A stretch of 64,000 nucleotides of DNA from Sunxiuqinia sp965230765 (GTDB lineage Bacteria > Bacteroidota > Bacteroidia > Bacteroidales > Prolixibacteraceae). A program made the translations under genes and the position numbers. The DNA is taken from NCBI GenBank assembly GCA_965230765.1, contig CBDDLR010000001.1:124001-188000 (forward strand), given 5' to 3'. Below the pieces are notes generated by a model. The model saw only the letters and a list, made by a program, of their open reading frames with translations, searched no databases and was not told the origin of the DNA. Shown here piece after piece: positions 8,483 through 17,526 of this stretch. Each line of letters begins with the position of its first letter. Within the stretch, counting starts at the first letter, position 1.

Positions 8483-9724
8483 ATGAAAGAAATAATTGTT
8501 ATCGGAGGAGGGATTATTGGCCTGACGGCCGCTTATTATCTGAGTGAACAAGGACACAACGTTACAGTGATTGACCGTGGCGAATTTACGGATGGATGTT
8601 CATTTGGTAATGCAGGGCTTATCGTCCCCAGTCATATTACACCACTTGCAGCTCCAGGTATTCTTAAACAAGGTTTAAAATGGATGTTGAAAAAAAAGAG
8701 CCCTCTTTCTATCTCACCAACTTTAAAGCCCTCATTTTTAAATTGGTGTGTCAAATTTGCAAAAAGTTCTGCAAATAAAAATACCTTGGAAGCATCTAAA
8801 GCTTTGCGCGACATTGGACTCTACAGCAGCCATTTGTATAGTGAACTTGCCAATAATTCATTACTAAGTTTTAATCATATTCAGAGTGGTTTGATGATGC
8901 TTTTTCAATCTGAAAAAGTGGAGGAAGAAGAAATCAAACTGGCATCCGTAGCAAATGACCTTGGGATTAAGGCAGAAATACTCTCAAGATCTGACGCCAA
9001 AAGGTTACAGGGAAATATGGACATTAATGCACGTGGAGCTGTGTTTTACCCGGGAGACAGCCACCTGGAACCTTCCCTTTTCATAAACTCAATTTTGCGA
9101 AAACTACAAGAAAACAATGTTGTTCTAAAGAATAATTGTTCATGCAATGAATTAATTATTAAAGATAAAAAGATCAATGGCGTCCAAACTTCGAAAGGCT
9201 TATTCTTTGCCAATGAAATAATCATATCTGCAGGGGTTTGGTCGAATAGAATTGCAACTGACCTAAACCTAAAGCTCAGGGTTCAGGCTGGTAAAGGTTA
9301 TAGTTTTAAAGCATCTCCCAATAAAATTTTGAGAATTCCTTCAATATTGCTTGAGCCAAGAGTCGCAATTACACCTTATTCATCATACACACGTTTTGCA
9401 GGCGTAATGGAACTCGGAGCCCAAAAACAGCGAATTAATCTTTCAAAAATTACAGGTATGCATCAGGCCATACAATCATTTTTACCGGAAATTGATATAA
9501 GCTTTCCAGAAGTTAATGACATATGGAGTGGATTGCGTCCATGCTCAGTTGATGGATTGCCTTATATTGGCAGAACAAAGAAATATCACAATCTTATAAT
9601 CGCTACAGGACATTCAATGTTAGGTGTTGCTCTAGCTCCAGCCACTGGGAAAATAATCTCAGAACTAATCGAAGGGAAAGATACATCCATTGATATTGGA
9701 GCATTTTCGCCTGATCGGGGCTGA
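8483..9724 (+). CDS. FAD-dependent D-amino acid oxidoreductase, probable cis-4-hydroxy-D-proline dehydrogenase
   Basis: The protein is 413 residues long and belongs to the DAO/DadA family. It begins with a dinucleotide-binding fold, VIGGGIIGLTAAYYLSEQG, and contains CSFGNAGLIVPSH after it. The C-terminal segment IWSGLRPCSVDGLPYIGR followed by IATGHSMLGVALAPATGK is the usual FAD-contacting end of this family. In this operon it should oxidise cis-4-hydroxy-D-proline to 1-pyrroline-4-hydroxy-2-carboxylate, the substrate of the first gene product. No signal peptide is seen, so it is probably cytoplasmic or membrane associated. It closes the operon; a 190-base gap follows before the sigma factor gene. 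Confidence 0.88.
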   Translation: MKEIIVIGGGIIGLTAAYYLSEQGHNVTVIDRGEFTDGCSFGNAGLIVPSHITPLAAPGILKQGLKWMLKKKSPLSISPTLKPSFLNWCVKFAKSSANKNTLEASKALRDIGLYSSHLYSELANNSLLSFNHIQSGLMMLFQSEKVEEEEIKLASVANDLGIKAEILSRSDAKRLQGNMDINARGAVFYPGDSHLEPSLFINSILRKLQENNVVLKNNCSCNELIIKDKKINGVQTSKGLFFANEIIISAGVWSNRIATDLNLKLRVQAGKGYSFKASPNKILRIPSILLEPRVAITPYSSYTRFAGVMELGAQKQRINLSKITGMHQAIQSFLPEIDISFPEVNDIWSGLRPCSVDGLPYIGRTKKYHNLIIATGHSMLGVALAPATGKIISELIEGKDTSIDIGAFSPDRG

Positions 9725-9914
9725 CAAACTAAAACCAATCATTAATAACACCCTTTAAAAAAGAGCATTATCATTATTTCTTATTGGTATCGTTTTCTCA
9801 ATCTTTGAAAATCCTTTTTTTTGATTTGCAAAACTAAAAAACACCTCATCCGTAAAAGCAACAAAAAAAAACTAAATTAGTAGCCTTAAAAATTATGGTT
9901 CTTGCAAAATTTTT

Positions 9915-10469
9915 ATGGTTTTTGAAGACAAGCACATAAAAAAAATAGCAGAAGGCAATAAAAAAGTGTTTCAATACTTTTTTGAGGCTTTTTACCCTTC
10001 GCTTTGTAAATTCTGCTATGATTTTATAAACTCAACTGAAATTGCAGCTGATCTTGCCCAAGATGCCATGATTAAATTTTGGTCTTCAAGGGAATCGCAC
10101 ACTTCTGTGAAACAAGCAAAGGTTTATTTATATACCATTGCCAAGAATGATTGCATCAATTACATCAAACACAATCAAGTAGTTGAAAACCACAAATCCA
10201 GATATGCCGAGAATAAGGAATTTATAACTAATGCATACATTGAAGATGAAGTTTTCGATATTCTAAGGATTGCCATAACGAAACTTCCCCCTCAAACAAA
10301 AAAAATTATTTCACTAGCATTAAATGGCTATAGAAACAACCAGATCGCTGAAGAATTAGATATTTCAATAAACACGGTTAAAACGTTGAAAAAATCTGCT
10401 TACTCAACTCTTCGACAATTATTAAAAGGAAGGATATTCCTTCTTTTTCTATTGATGCATGAAGAATAA
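9915..10469 (+). CDS. ECF sigma-70 factor (Bacteroidota SusCD/FecR type)
   Basis: This 184-residue ECF sigma factor has region 2 near residues 20-90 (ADLAQDAMIKFW, YLYTIAKNDCINYIK) and region 4 near 125-175 (LPPQTKKIISLALNGYRNNQIA, then LDISINTVKTLKKSAYS). It is followed by a FecR-like anti-sigma gene and a SusC receptor that has an STN signalling domain, the standard arrangement for trans-envelope induction. In such systems substrate binding at the receptor signals through FecR to free the sigma factor. It is the first gene of the accessory cluster. I could not identify its promoter in the 190 bases upstream. Confidence 0.93.
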   Translation: MVFEDKHIKKIAEGNKKVFQYFFEAFYPSLCKFCYDFINSTEIAADLAQDAMIKFWSSRESHTSVKQAKVYLYTIAKNDCINYIKHNQVVENHKSRYAENKEFITNAYIEDEVFDILRIAITKLPPQTKKIISLALNGYRNNQIAEELDISINTVKTLKKSAYSTLRQLLKGRIFLLFLLMHEE

Positions 10470-10605
10470 AGTTTTTCTTTTCAAAGTATTTCTCAACTCC
10501 ACTCCCACGCTTTCCCTCTATTAGAAAACTCATGAAAATTCATTTTTTTTAGGGCTACTCACCCACTTTCAGTTTTAACTTGTACATGTTTTTAAAATAA
10601 CGGGA

Positions 10606-11778
10606 ATGAACAATCATTTAGATACACAACTAATTATAAGACTACTTACCAAAGAGTTAACGGATGAATTAAATGAGTCTGAGGAAAAGCAATTAAACCA
10701 ATGGCTAAACGAATCTCCATTAAACAAAGAATTATACGAACGGTTACATTCAAAAAAATACAAAGAAGAACGTCAGAAAATCATTGATCAATTTGACGAA
10801 CAATCAGCATGGAAAAGCATCCAAAAGAAAATTGAACCTCCAAAAGCTCGCTACATACAAAAAACATTTTGGAGGATATCAGCAGCTGCATCTATACTTA
10901 TTATTGTGGGTAGCCTGTTTTTTTATAGCCAGTTCTCAAATACAACAGATCAAAAGGTTGCTTTTGAGAATATCTCTCCCGGGAGCAATCAGGCTATACT
11001 AACTATTTCTGGCGACAGGCAAATCCAGTTAAATAATTTAGATACGATTATAGAAGGACAATCATCGGGCATTAACATCAACCCTCAAATTATACGCTAT
11101 TCCTCAACACCTAAAAAAATAACCAAAAATACCGAATATCACACGCTGGAAACACCCTTTGGTGGTGAATATACTTTATTGCTGGCAGATGGGACAAAAG
11201 TTTGGTTAAATGCTGGATCAAAAATCACTTATCCAGAATTTTTTATTACCGACAAACGAAAAGTTTATGCTGAAGGTGAAGTTTATTTTGAAGTTGCGCA
11301 AGACCCCAATAAGCCATTTCTTGTACAAACGGGACCGAACACCATAAGGGTACTTGGAACACATTTCAACATTCGGGACTATGCTACTGAAAACAGCACC
11401 AGCATAACTTTATGCGAAGGAAGTATTGAACTTACTACAAAAAAATCTGTACATGTTCTTACTCCTAACCAACAAGCGCAAATATTTAAAAACACTTCCG
11501 AAACCCACATAAAAGAAGTAGATGCAGATTTATACACAGCCTGGAAAGATGGATTTTTTATGTTTAAGAAAGTCCCTTTAAAAACAATCTTAGATGATTT
11601 ATCCAGATGGTATAATACAACGATCTTTTTTGCGGATGAGGAAATCAAACATACTGAGTTTTCTTTATACGTGAACAGGCAAGATAAAATCATTAATGTC
11701 CTGGAAATGCTCCAGGCAACCGAAGAAATAAACTTTAGTATGGATGGTGAAGCTATTGTAGTAGAAAAAAGCAACTAA
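10606..11778 (+). CDS. FecR-family anti-sigma factor
   Basis: This 390-residue protein has a cytoplasmic N-terminal part (about 1-85), one membrane span near residues 87-107 (ISAAASILIIVGSLFFYSQF), a periplasmic FecR domain (about 170-275, with FGGEYTLLLADGTKVWLNAGS and FEVAQDPNKPFLVQT) and a C-terminal DUF4974-like domain (FKKVPLKTILDDLSRWYN). This is the classic Bacteroidota regulator that relays a signal from the STN domain of the outer-membrane receptor to the ECF sigma factor. The gene lies 136 bases after the sigma gene and 84 bases before the receptor, so all three are probably one regulatory unit. Confidence 0.95.
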   Translation: MNNHLDTQLIIRLLTKELTDELNESEEKQLNQWLNESPLNKELYERLHSKKYKEERQKIIDQFDEQSAWKSIQKKIEPPKARYIQKTFWRISAAASILIIVGSLFFYSQFSNTTDQKVAFENISPGSNQAILTISGDRQIQLNNLDTIIEGQSSGININPQIIRYSSTPKKITKNTEYHTLETPFGGEYTLLLADGTKVWLNAGSKITYPEFFITDKRKVYAEGEVYFEVAQDPNKPFLVQTGPNTIRVLGTHFNIRDYATENSTSITLCEGSIELTTKKSVHVLTPNQQAQIFKNTSETHIKEVDADLYTAWKDGFFMFKKVPLKTILDDLSRWYNTTIFFADEEIKHTEFSLYVNRQDKIINVLEMLQATEEINFSMDGEAIVVEKSN

Positions 11779-11809
11779 AAACAGAGGATGCTGGTAACAT
11801 CCCCTGTTT
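11779..11809 (+). terminator. Intergenic hairpin between fecR and the receptor gene
   Basis: A 12-base arm at 11779-11790 pairs with 11798-11809 with a single mismatch, around a 7-base loop. It starts 1 base after the fecR stop codon. No long T run follows. It may be a leaky terminator or an mRNA processing or stability element that sets receptor and regulator levels separately. Confidence 0.4.
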
Positions 11810-11862
11810 GATAACAAGCTGACAAGCAGCCAACTTATTATTAACTAACGCAAAGTAAAAGT

Positions 11863-14800
11863 ATGAAAAAAAAGCGAGATCTTCTTTTTCTGTTATACAG
11901 GAAAGAAAAAAACTGGTTAAGAACTATGAAAATTACATTTTTTTTAATGGTCATAGGGTTTACGCATATACATGCAACGGTATTAAGCCAAGGTAATAAG
12001 CTCGAAATTTCTGAAACAAATATCAGTTTGGAGGAATTATTTTGGAAAATTCAAAAGGAAACCAATTTTGTGTTTGTTTTCAGTCAGGAACATGTTAAGG
12101 AATATACAAACCTTAATGTTAAATTGACTGGCAAACTGGATGAAGTTTTAAAACAAGTTCTTTCTGATACTGATTTAACCTATGAGAAAAAGCATGATGT
12201 TTATGTGATAAAGCATAAAGAAGCTGAAGATAATGAAAAGCAACAACCAGACTCTTCCACGGTCAGGGGAACAATCAAGGATGCCGAAGGTATTCCGGTA
12301 GTCGGGGCAAATGTTTATTTAAAAGATGGGAGACAAGGTATAACTTCTGACAAAGATGGGAACTTTGCCCTAAGGGAAGTTAAACACGGAGATGTGATTG
12401 TAATTTCATTTATTGGGAAGATAACCCAGGAAATTATTTATGATGGTAATACATTTTTGGATATCGTCATGATCGAGAATATCGAAGGTGTAGGAGAAGT
12501 AGTCGTTACGGGTCTTGGGTTTTCCTGGAATAAGGAAACATTTACAGGAACAGCGACCGAAGTAACTTCTGAACAAATAAAGGAGATAAACCCCACCAAT
12601 ATTTTTCAGGTGCTGGAAATAATTGACCCATCTTTTCAAATTATTGAAAATGAAGAATTTGGATCAGACCCCAACCGATTACCTGAAATCCGCCTACGGG
12701 GTAACAGTTCTCTTCCAAATCTTTCCGATGTATACGAAGGTGACCCAAACACGCCTATATTCATGGTTAATGGGTTTCAAAAATCGCTACAATATGTGAT
12801 CGACCTTCCACCTAATGAAATTGAGTCGATCACTTTATTAAAAGATGCTGCAGCAACCGCTATTTATGGTTCTAATTCATCCAATGGTGTTGTTGTTATT
12901 GAACTTGTTCAGCCTAAAGCTGGCAAGCTCAGGGTAAACTATGCAGTATCAACAGTTATAGAACAGCCAGACTTATCGGATTACGATATGCTAAATGCTG
13001 AGGAAAAGTTAGAAATGGAGTTGATTCGTGGATATGAAGGGCGGCATACTGATTCATATAACAGTAAGCAATTCCAAATATCTGATGGTATTGATACCGA
13101 CTGGCTTCGTATTCCAACCCGAACAGGGACTAACATAAGGCACTCATTAGGTATCAGCGGTGGAGCCAATGAGTTTAATTATCGTATAAACCTAAATGCC
13201 AATCCAACAAAGGGTGTTATGAAAGGTTCTGATCGTAATAGATATTCTGGTGGGGTTACCTTGAATTACCGGACCGATAAGATACAAGTAAGCAACGACT
13301 TTAACTATGGCGAGGTTTTAGCTGACCAATCATTGCATTCTTCCTTTAGCCAATATGTTAGCATGAACCCTTATTACAGCCCTGTTGATAACGACGGTAA
13401 TATTGTTTACAATATGGCCTTGGAAAACGATCAGAAGGAAACAGTTCTTAACCCACTTTGGAATACCACAATTGGTGGTTATAATAGAACTAAGACAACA
13501 TCGTTTGCCGAAAACTTTAGGTTGCGTTGGCAACTAATTAAGAGTCTTGCATTAACTGGGGGAGTTTCGTATGCAAAAAATATTAACCATGCCGAGGTAT
13601 TTTTACCTTCAAAACATACCGGTTTTAATTCCATTTCAAATCCAGCAGAAAGAGGGTCTTATTCTTCTAACCATAATACTACTCAATCGTTCAACACAAG
13701 AGTAGGGTTGAGCTTTTTTAAGACCTTTGGACACCATAATATAAACGCTAATACCAACATGCAATACGATGAAACGGAATCTGAGAGTGATGGCTTTAGC
13801 GCAACCGGGTTTCCTTCTCCAAAACTGGAGCACCCGCAGTTTGCCGTTCAATTTAAAACTGGAACCAGACCTAACGGAGCTAGCCAACTGGTGCGTACTT
13901 TAGGTTTTTTAGGAACACTCAGTTATAATTACAAATTCAAGTATTTTGCAGATTTTTCTTATCGTACCGATATTTCTTCTCAGTTTGGATCAAACAACCG
14001 TTGGGCTGGTTTCTGGTCTGCGGGTGTAGGCTACAACCTCGACAAAGAACCTTTTGTTAAAAACCTTGGCTTCGTTGAGAGGCTATCGATAAGAGGCTCT
14101 GTGGGTAATACAGGTTCAACTTCGTTTAATGCTTATCAGGCACTGCAAGTATACAGCTATAATACCAACGAATATTATTTAGGGCATGGAGTAGGAACTT
14201 CGTTAAGTGGTATTGGGAACCCAAACCTAAAATGGCAAAGGGTATTGCAAAAAAATATTGGATTAAATACATCCTTGTTTAACAATCTGTTTGATTTTTC
14301 AGCATCCTATTATCACAATACCACAGACGACGCTATTGTTCAACAATCCATTCATTCCTATTCCGGATTTTCTTCCTATGCCATAAATCTTGGTGGGATA
14401 ATAAATGAAGGGTTTGATTTTAACTTTAGGTCATTACTTTACAATAAAAATTCGGTTCAGGTTTCCTTTAGCTTTTCAGGCAATCGAAATTGGGAAAAAC
14501 TAAAAGATTTGGGTGATACCTACTTCAATTACAACCAAACCCAATTAAGTAACAAAACAAATAGGTCTCCACTAAGATTAATTTACGAAGATGAGTCTAC
14601 CAGCGTAAGATATGTAGCACATTCGCTAGGCATAGACCCTGCAACAGGAAAAGAATTGTTTTTGGACGAAAATGGCAACCAAACCTTTGAATTTGCTGAT
14701 GCTGAGATTATTTCTTTCGAAACAGCTCCTGATTTAAGAGGTTCTGCGAGTTTAAATTTTCGCTATAAAACTTTTCGATTAGGATGTAGTTTTCAATATG

Positions 14801-15183
14801 GAATTGGAGGGGAAAACTTTAATTCAACAGTGTTAGGAAAAGTAGAAAATATTGGTTTTGCTTCCTCAAATGTAGACTCAAGGGCTTTTGATGAACGGTG
14901 GAGGAATCCTGGCGACATCTCATTTTACAAAGATGTGAGTGATATTTCTCCAACTTTCGCGTCTTCACGTTTCTTGCAAGATGCATCCTTTTTAACATTG
15001 GGCTCTCTATCAGCTTCCTATGATTTAAATCAGGAAAGTTTAAAAAGCTTAGGATTTATACGACATATCACAATTTCAGCGGTTACTAATAACTTGTTCA
15101 GGCTATCTACAATAAGAGAGGAAAGAGGAACATCTTATCCCTTTGCCCGAACATATAATTTTAGTTTAAGAATGAACTTTTAA
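11863..15183 (+). CDS. SusC/RagA-family TonB-dependent outer-membrane receptor with STN domain
   Basis: This 1106-residue protein has an N-terminal signal region, an STN domain (about 45-120, LEELFWKIQKETNFVFVFS), a carboxypeptidase-regulatory-like beta domain (about 132-205, VRGTIKDAEGIPVVGANVYL), a TonB plug beginning with VVVTGLGF and containing IRLRGNSSLPN and ESITLLKDAAATAIYGSNSSNG, and a 22-strand-type barrel ending in an aromatic residue (SLRMNF). It should import a ligand delivered by the SusD partner, powered by TonB. The STN domain ties it to the upstream FecR/sigma pair. The ligand cannot be read from the sequence; no glycoside hydrolases are nearby, which argues against an ordinary polysaccharide locus. 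Confidence 0.97.
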   Translation: MKKKRDLLFLLYRKEKNWLRTMKITFFLMVIGFTHIHATVLSQGNKLEISETNISLEELFWKIQKETNFVFVFSQEHVKEYTNLNVKLTGKLDEVLKQVLSDTDLTYEKKHDVYVIKHKEAEDNEKQQPDSSTVRGTIKDAEGIPVVGANVYLKDGRQGITSDKDGNFALREVKHGDVIVISFIGKITQEIIYDGNTFLDIVMIENIEGVGEVVVTGLGFSWNKETFTGTATEVTSEQIKEINPTNIFQVLEIIDPSFQIIENEEFGSDPNRLPEIRLRGNSSLPNLSDVYEGDPNTPIFMVNGFQKSLQYVIDLPPNEIESITLLKDAAATAIYGSNSSNGVVVIELVQPKAGKLRVNYAVSTVIEQPDLSDYDMLNAEEKLEMELIRGYEGRHTDSYNSKQFQISDGIDTDWLRIPTRTGTNIRHSLGISGGANEFNYRINLNANPTKGVMKGSDRNRYSGGVTLNYRTDKIQVSNDFNYGEVLADQSLHSSFSQYVSMNPYYSPVDNDGNIVYNMALENDQKETVLNPLWNTTIGGYNRTKTTSFAENFRLRWQLIKSLALTGGVSYAKNINHAEVFLPSKHTGFNSISNPAERGSYSSNHNTTQSFNTRVGLSFFKTFGHHNINANTNMQYDETESESDGFSATGFPSPKLEHPQFAVQFKTGTRPNGASQLVRTLGFLGTLSYNYKFKYFADFSYRTDISSQFGSNNRWAGFWSAGVGYNLDKEPFVKNLGFVERLSIRGSVGNTGSTSFNAYQALQVYSYNTNEYYLGHGVGTSLSGIGNPNLKWQRVLQKNIGLNTSLFNNLFDFSASYYHNTTDDAIVQQSIHSYSGFSSYAINLGGIINEGFDFNFRSLLYNKNSVQVSFSFSGNRNWEKLKDLGDTYFNYNQTQLSNKTNRSPLRLIYEDESTSVRYVAHSLGIDPATGKELFLDENGNQTFEFADAEIISFETAPDLRGSASLNFRYKTFRLGCSFQYGIGGENFNSTVLGKVENIGFASSNVDSRAFDERWRNPGDISFYKDVSDISPTFASSRFLQDASFLTLGSLSASYDLNQESLKSLGFIRHITISAVTNNLFRLSTIREERGTSYPFARTYNFSLRMNF

Positions 15184-15193
15184 TACCTAGGTC

Positions 15194-16816
15194 ATGCAAA
15201 AACAAATTATTTACATACTTATCATATTCACATTGGTTATTCCTATTTCCTGTGAAGATCATTTTGATATTGATCCAAAAACGGAAATTCTGGAGGAGGA
15301 CCTTTTTAGTGAAGAATCAGGATATTACAACGTACTTTACGGAGTTTATTTAAAACTGAACCAGCAAAATCTTTATGGGAAAACATTAACTTATGATATC
15401 CTGGAAGATTTGGCACAATCGTATAGTGGAACTCGGTACAGAATAAGTGGATATGACTATTCTGCGTTTTTGATTGGGCAATCGAGTTTGACTGCCCATG
15501 ATCGCTTTACAAGTATCTGGGAAGCAATGTACAACGCAATTGCCGAATGCAATAATTTACTTGAGAACCTTGAAGCATCTCCTATTGAATTCCCGGATGG
15601 TAATCGGGAAATGGTAAAAGCAGAAGCAATGGCCATTAGGGCATTCTTGCATTTCGATTTGCTTCGGATGTTTGCCCCTTCGGTTATCTCAGGTCCGGAT
15701 TCACCGGCAATTCCTTATGTTGATAACTTTACGCTTCAGAATTTTCCGCGATTAACTGTCAATCAAGTCTTGGACAAAATAATAGTTGATTTAAAGGCAG
15801 CCGAGAGCCTTCTACAGGTTCACGACCCAATTTTGGTTGATGATCCTGATGCAGAGCCTACCCTCTTGGATTTGAATAACAATAGTTTGATTAGGTTTAA
15901 CCGTGAAGCCAGAATGAATTATTTTAGCGTATTGGGTATTTTATCTCGTGTTCAACTATATGCCGGTAATAAGGCCGAGGCATTTGAATATGCTAAAAAA
16001 GTTATTGAAGCTGATCGTTTTAGATTACCTACCAGTGCAAGTGAGTATAAAGACCCGATTTTATCTGGGGTATTTGCATTAAATATCTCCTATAATGGGC
16101 TAAACGCTGCATACACTACTGATTTTATAACTGAGACCAGAAGGGATATTTCGTTTTTCCAGTTAGAAAAAGTATACGAAGCCGATTTAATTCGCGGTAG
16201 GGATATTCTTCAATGGAACTATAGCAACTATGGGCTCTCTGAAGAAGAATTCAAGCTATACGCTGCTTATTTTTCTGAGGATGGTAGTAATGGTGCTAGA
16301 ATATCAAGAAAGACAGGTAAAATGCTAATATGGGAAGATCTTTTAGAAATAAACGACACGCTCGATTTTGTCTCAGACAATCCAGGCGATAAAGATTATC
16401 GTTTATTTGAGAACTTCTACAAAAGTACAGAGAATTCTGGTGTTAGGTTTTTAAAATTCCCGGATCTCCTTAATGAGTATTTATCAAGTTATTTACCCTT
16501 ATTGAAGCTCAGCGAACTCTATTTAATTGCCGCTGAAACTGCACCCGATCTAAACGAAGGCTTAAATTATTTAAATATGCAAAGGTCATCTGCAAATGTT
16601 TTGCCTTCATTGTCAGCTGATGATATTGTGAGTGCAGAACTGCTTCAAGACGAAATAGAAAAAGAATACAAAAAAGAACTACTTGCCGAGGGACAATTGT
16701 TTTACTATTTCAAACGACTCAATTTAGACACTTTTACGGGAACCAACGGAGTTACCATACGCGAGGTTGATGATGAAATTTATGTTTTTCCAATCCCTAC
16801 CGATCAGGGATTCTAA
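15194..16816 (+). CDS. SusD/RagB-family surface lipoprotein
   Basis: This 540-residue lipoprotein has its lipobox cysteine in LVIPISCEDHFD, followed by the early DIDPKTEI segment common in SusD proteins. The N-terminal half contains AEAMAIRAFLHFDLLRMFAP, a hallmark TPR-like SusD motif, and the C-terminal RagB/SusD part includes LPLLKLSELYLIAAETAPDL and EYKKELLAEGQLFYYFKRL. It forms the hinged lid on the SusC barrel and captures ligand at the cell surface. The start is 10 bases after the receptor stop, which is the normal coupling. Confidence 0.96.
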   Translation: MQKQIIYILIIFTLVIPISCEDHFDIDPKTEILEEDLFSEESGYYNVLYGVYLKLNQQNLYGKTLTYDILEDLAQSYSGTRYRISGYDYSAFLIGQSSLTAHDRFTSIWEAMYNAIAECNNLLENLEASPIEFPDGNREMVKAEAMAIRAFLHFDLLRMFAPSVISGPDSPAIPYVDNFTLQNFPRLTVNQVLDKIIVDLKAAESLLQVHDPILVDDPDAEPTLLDLNNNSLIRFNREARMNYFSVLGILSRVQLYAGNKAEAFEYAKKVIEADRFRLPTSASEYKDPILSGVFALNISYNGLNAAYTTDFITETRRDISFFQLEKVYEADLIRGRDILQWNYSNYGLSEEEFKLYAAYFSEDGSNGARISRKTGKMLIWEDLLEINDTLDFVSDNPGDKDYRLFENFYKSTENSGVRFLKFPDLLNEYLSSYLPLLKLSELYLIAAETAPDLNEGLNYLNMQRSSANVLPSLSADDIVSAELLQDEIEKEYKKELLAEGQLFYYFKRLNLDTFTGTNGVTIREVDDEIYVFPIPTDQGF

Positions 16817-16827
16817 AATCTGATACT

Positions 16828-17508
16828 ATGAAATATTTTGCTATAATTTTAATAGCCATTTCTATATTATCTTCTTGTAACGAGGAGTTTATGAATTATA
16901 ATGGCGCAAACGACTCAGTATTTTTTGAAGAAGAAAGAGATTCGGTTACAAAATCATTTGTAACCACTTCTGAGGATGAGATTACAATGGATGTCAATAT
17001 CCTTTTGACAGGACTAACTGTTGAACATGACAGGAAATACAACATTACAGTAGTTGCTGATTCAACATCGGCCGTAGAGGGAGAAAATGGGGATTATGTA
17101 TTTATAAATAATGACTTTACGATCCCTGGTGGTGAAATTTCAGACATGTTCAACATTAAATTCGTTAAACATGACTACTTAAAAACCGAAACACGTACCC
17201 TTTATCTCAAAATAACTGACAGCAATGATTTAAAGGCAGGCAATGTTAACCAGCAAAATTTAAAAATTAACATTACCGATCAAGCCGTAAAACCAGAATC
17301 CTGGCCATTTACGTACAAAACTTACCATGAAATTAAGCTCAGGGTATTTTTCCAAATTACCGGCCTGGAAGAGTTTCCTCCTGCAGAAGATTTTAGGTGG
17401 GGCAGTCCGAATTATCAATACCTGACAGGCACAGTTGTTAGGGCTATGAAAATCTATTTCGTTGAGAACGAATTTTATGATGAATTTGGAAATAGAATAA
17501 GCATGTAA
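16828..17508 (+). CDS. DUF4843-type surface lipoprotein
   Basis: This 226-residue lipoprotein has a lipobox in ISILSSCNEEFM. The start of the mature part, NYNGANDSVFFEE, and the middle region with IKFVKHDYLKTETRTLYLKI match my memory of the DUF4843 family, which regularly follows SusC/SusD in clusters of this kind. It is predicted to be an accessory surface lipoprotein of the importer, possibly helping to bind the ligand. The function of the family is not established. It lies 11 bases after the SusD-like gene and 18 bases before the PKD-like gene. Confidence 0.75.
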   Translation: MKYFAIILIAISILSSCNEEFMNYNGANDSVFFEEERDSVTKSFVTTSEDEITMDVNILLTGLTVEHDRKYNITVVADSTSAVEGENGDYVFINNDFTIPGGEISDMFNIKFVKHDYLKTETRTLYLKITDSNDLKAGNVNQQNLKINITDQAVKPESWPFTYKTYHEIKLRVFFQITGLEEFPPAEDFRWGSPNYQYLTGTVVRAMKIYFVENEFYDEFGNRISM

Positions 17509-17526
17509 AACTACAAAAAAAGAAAA

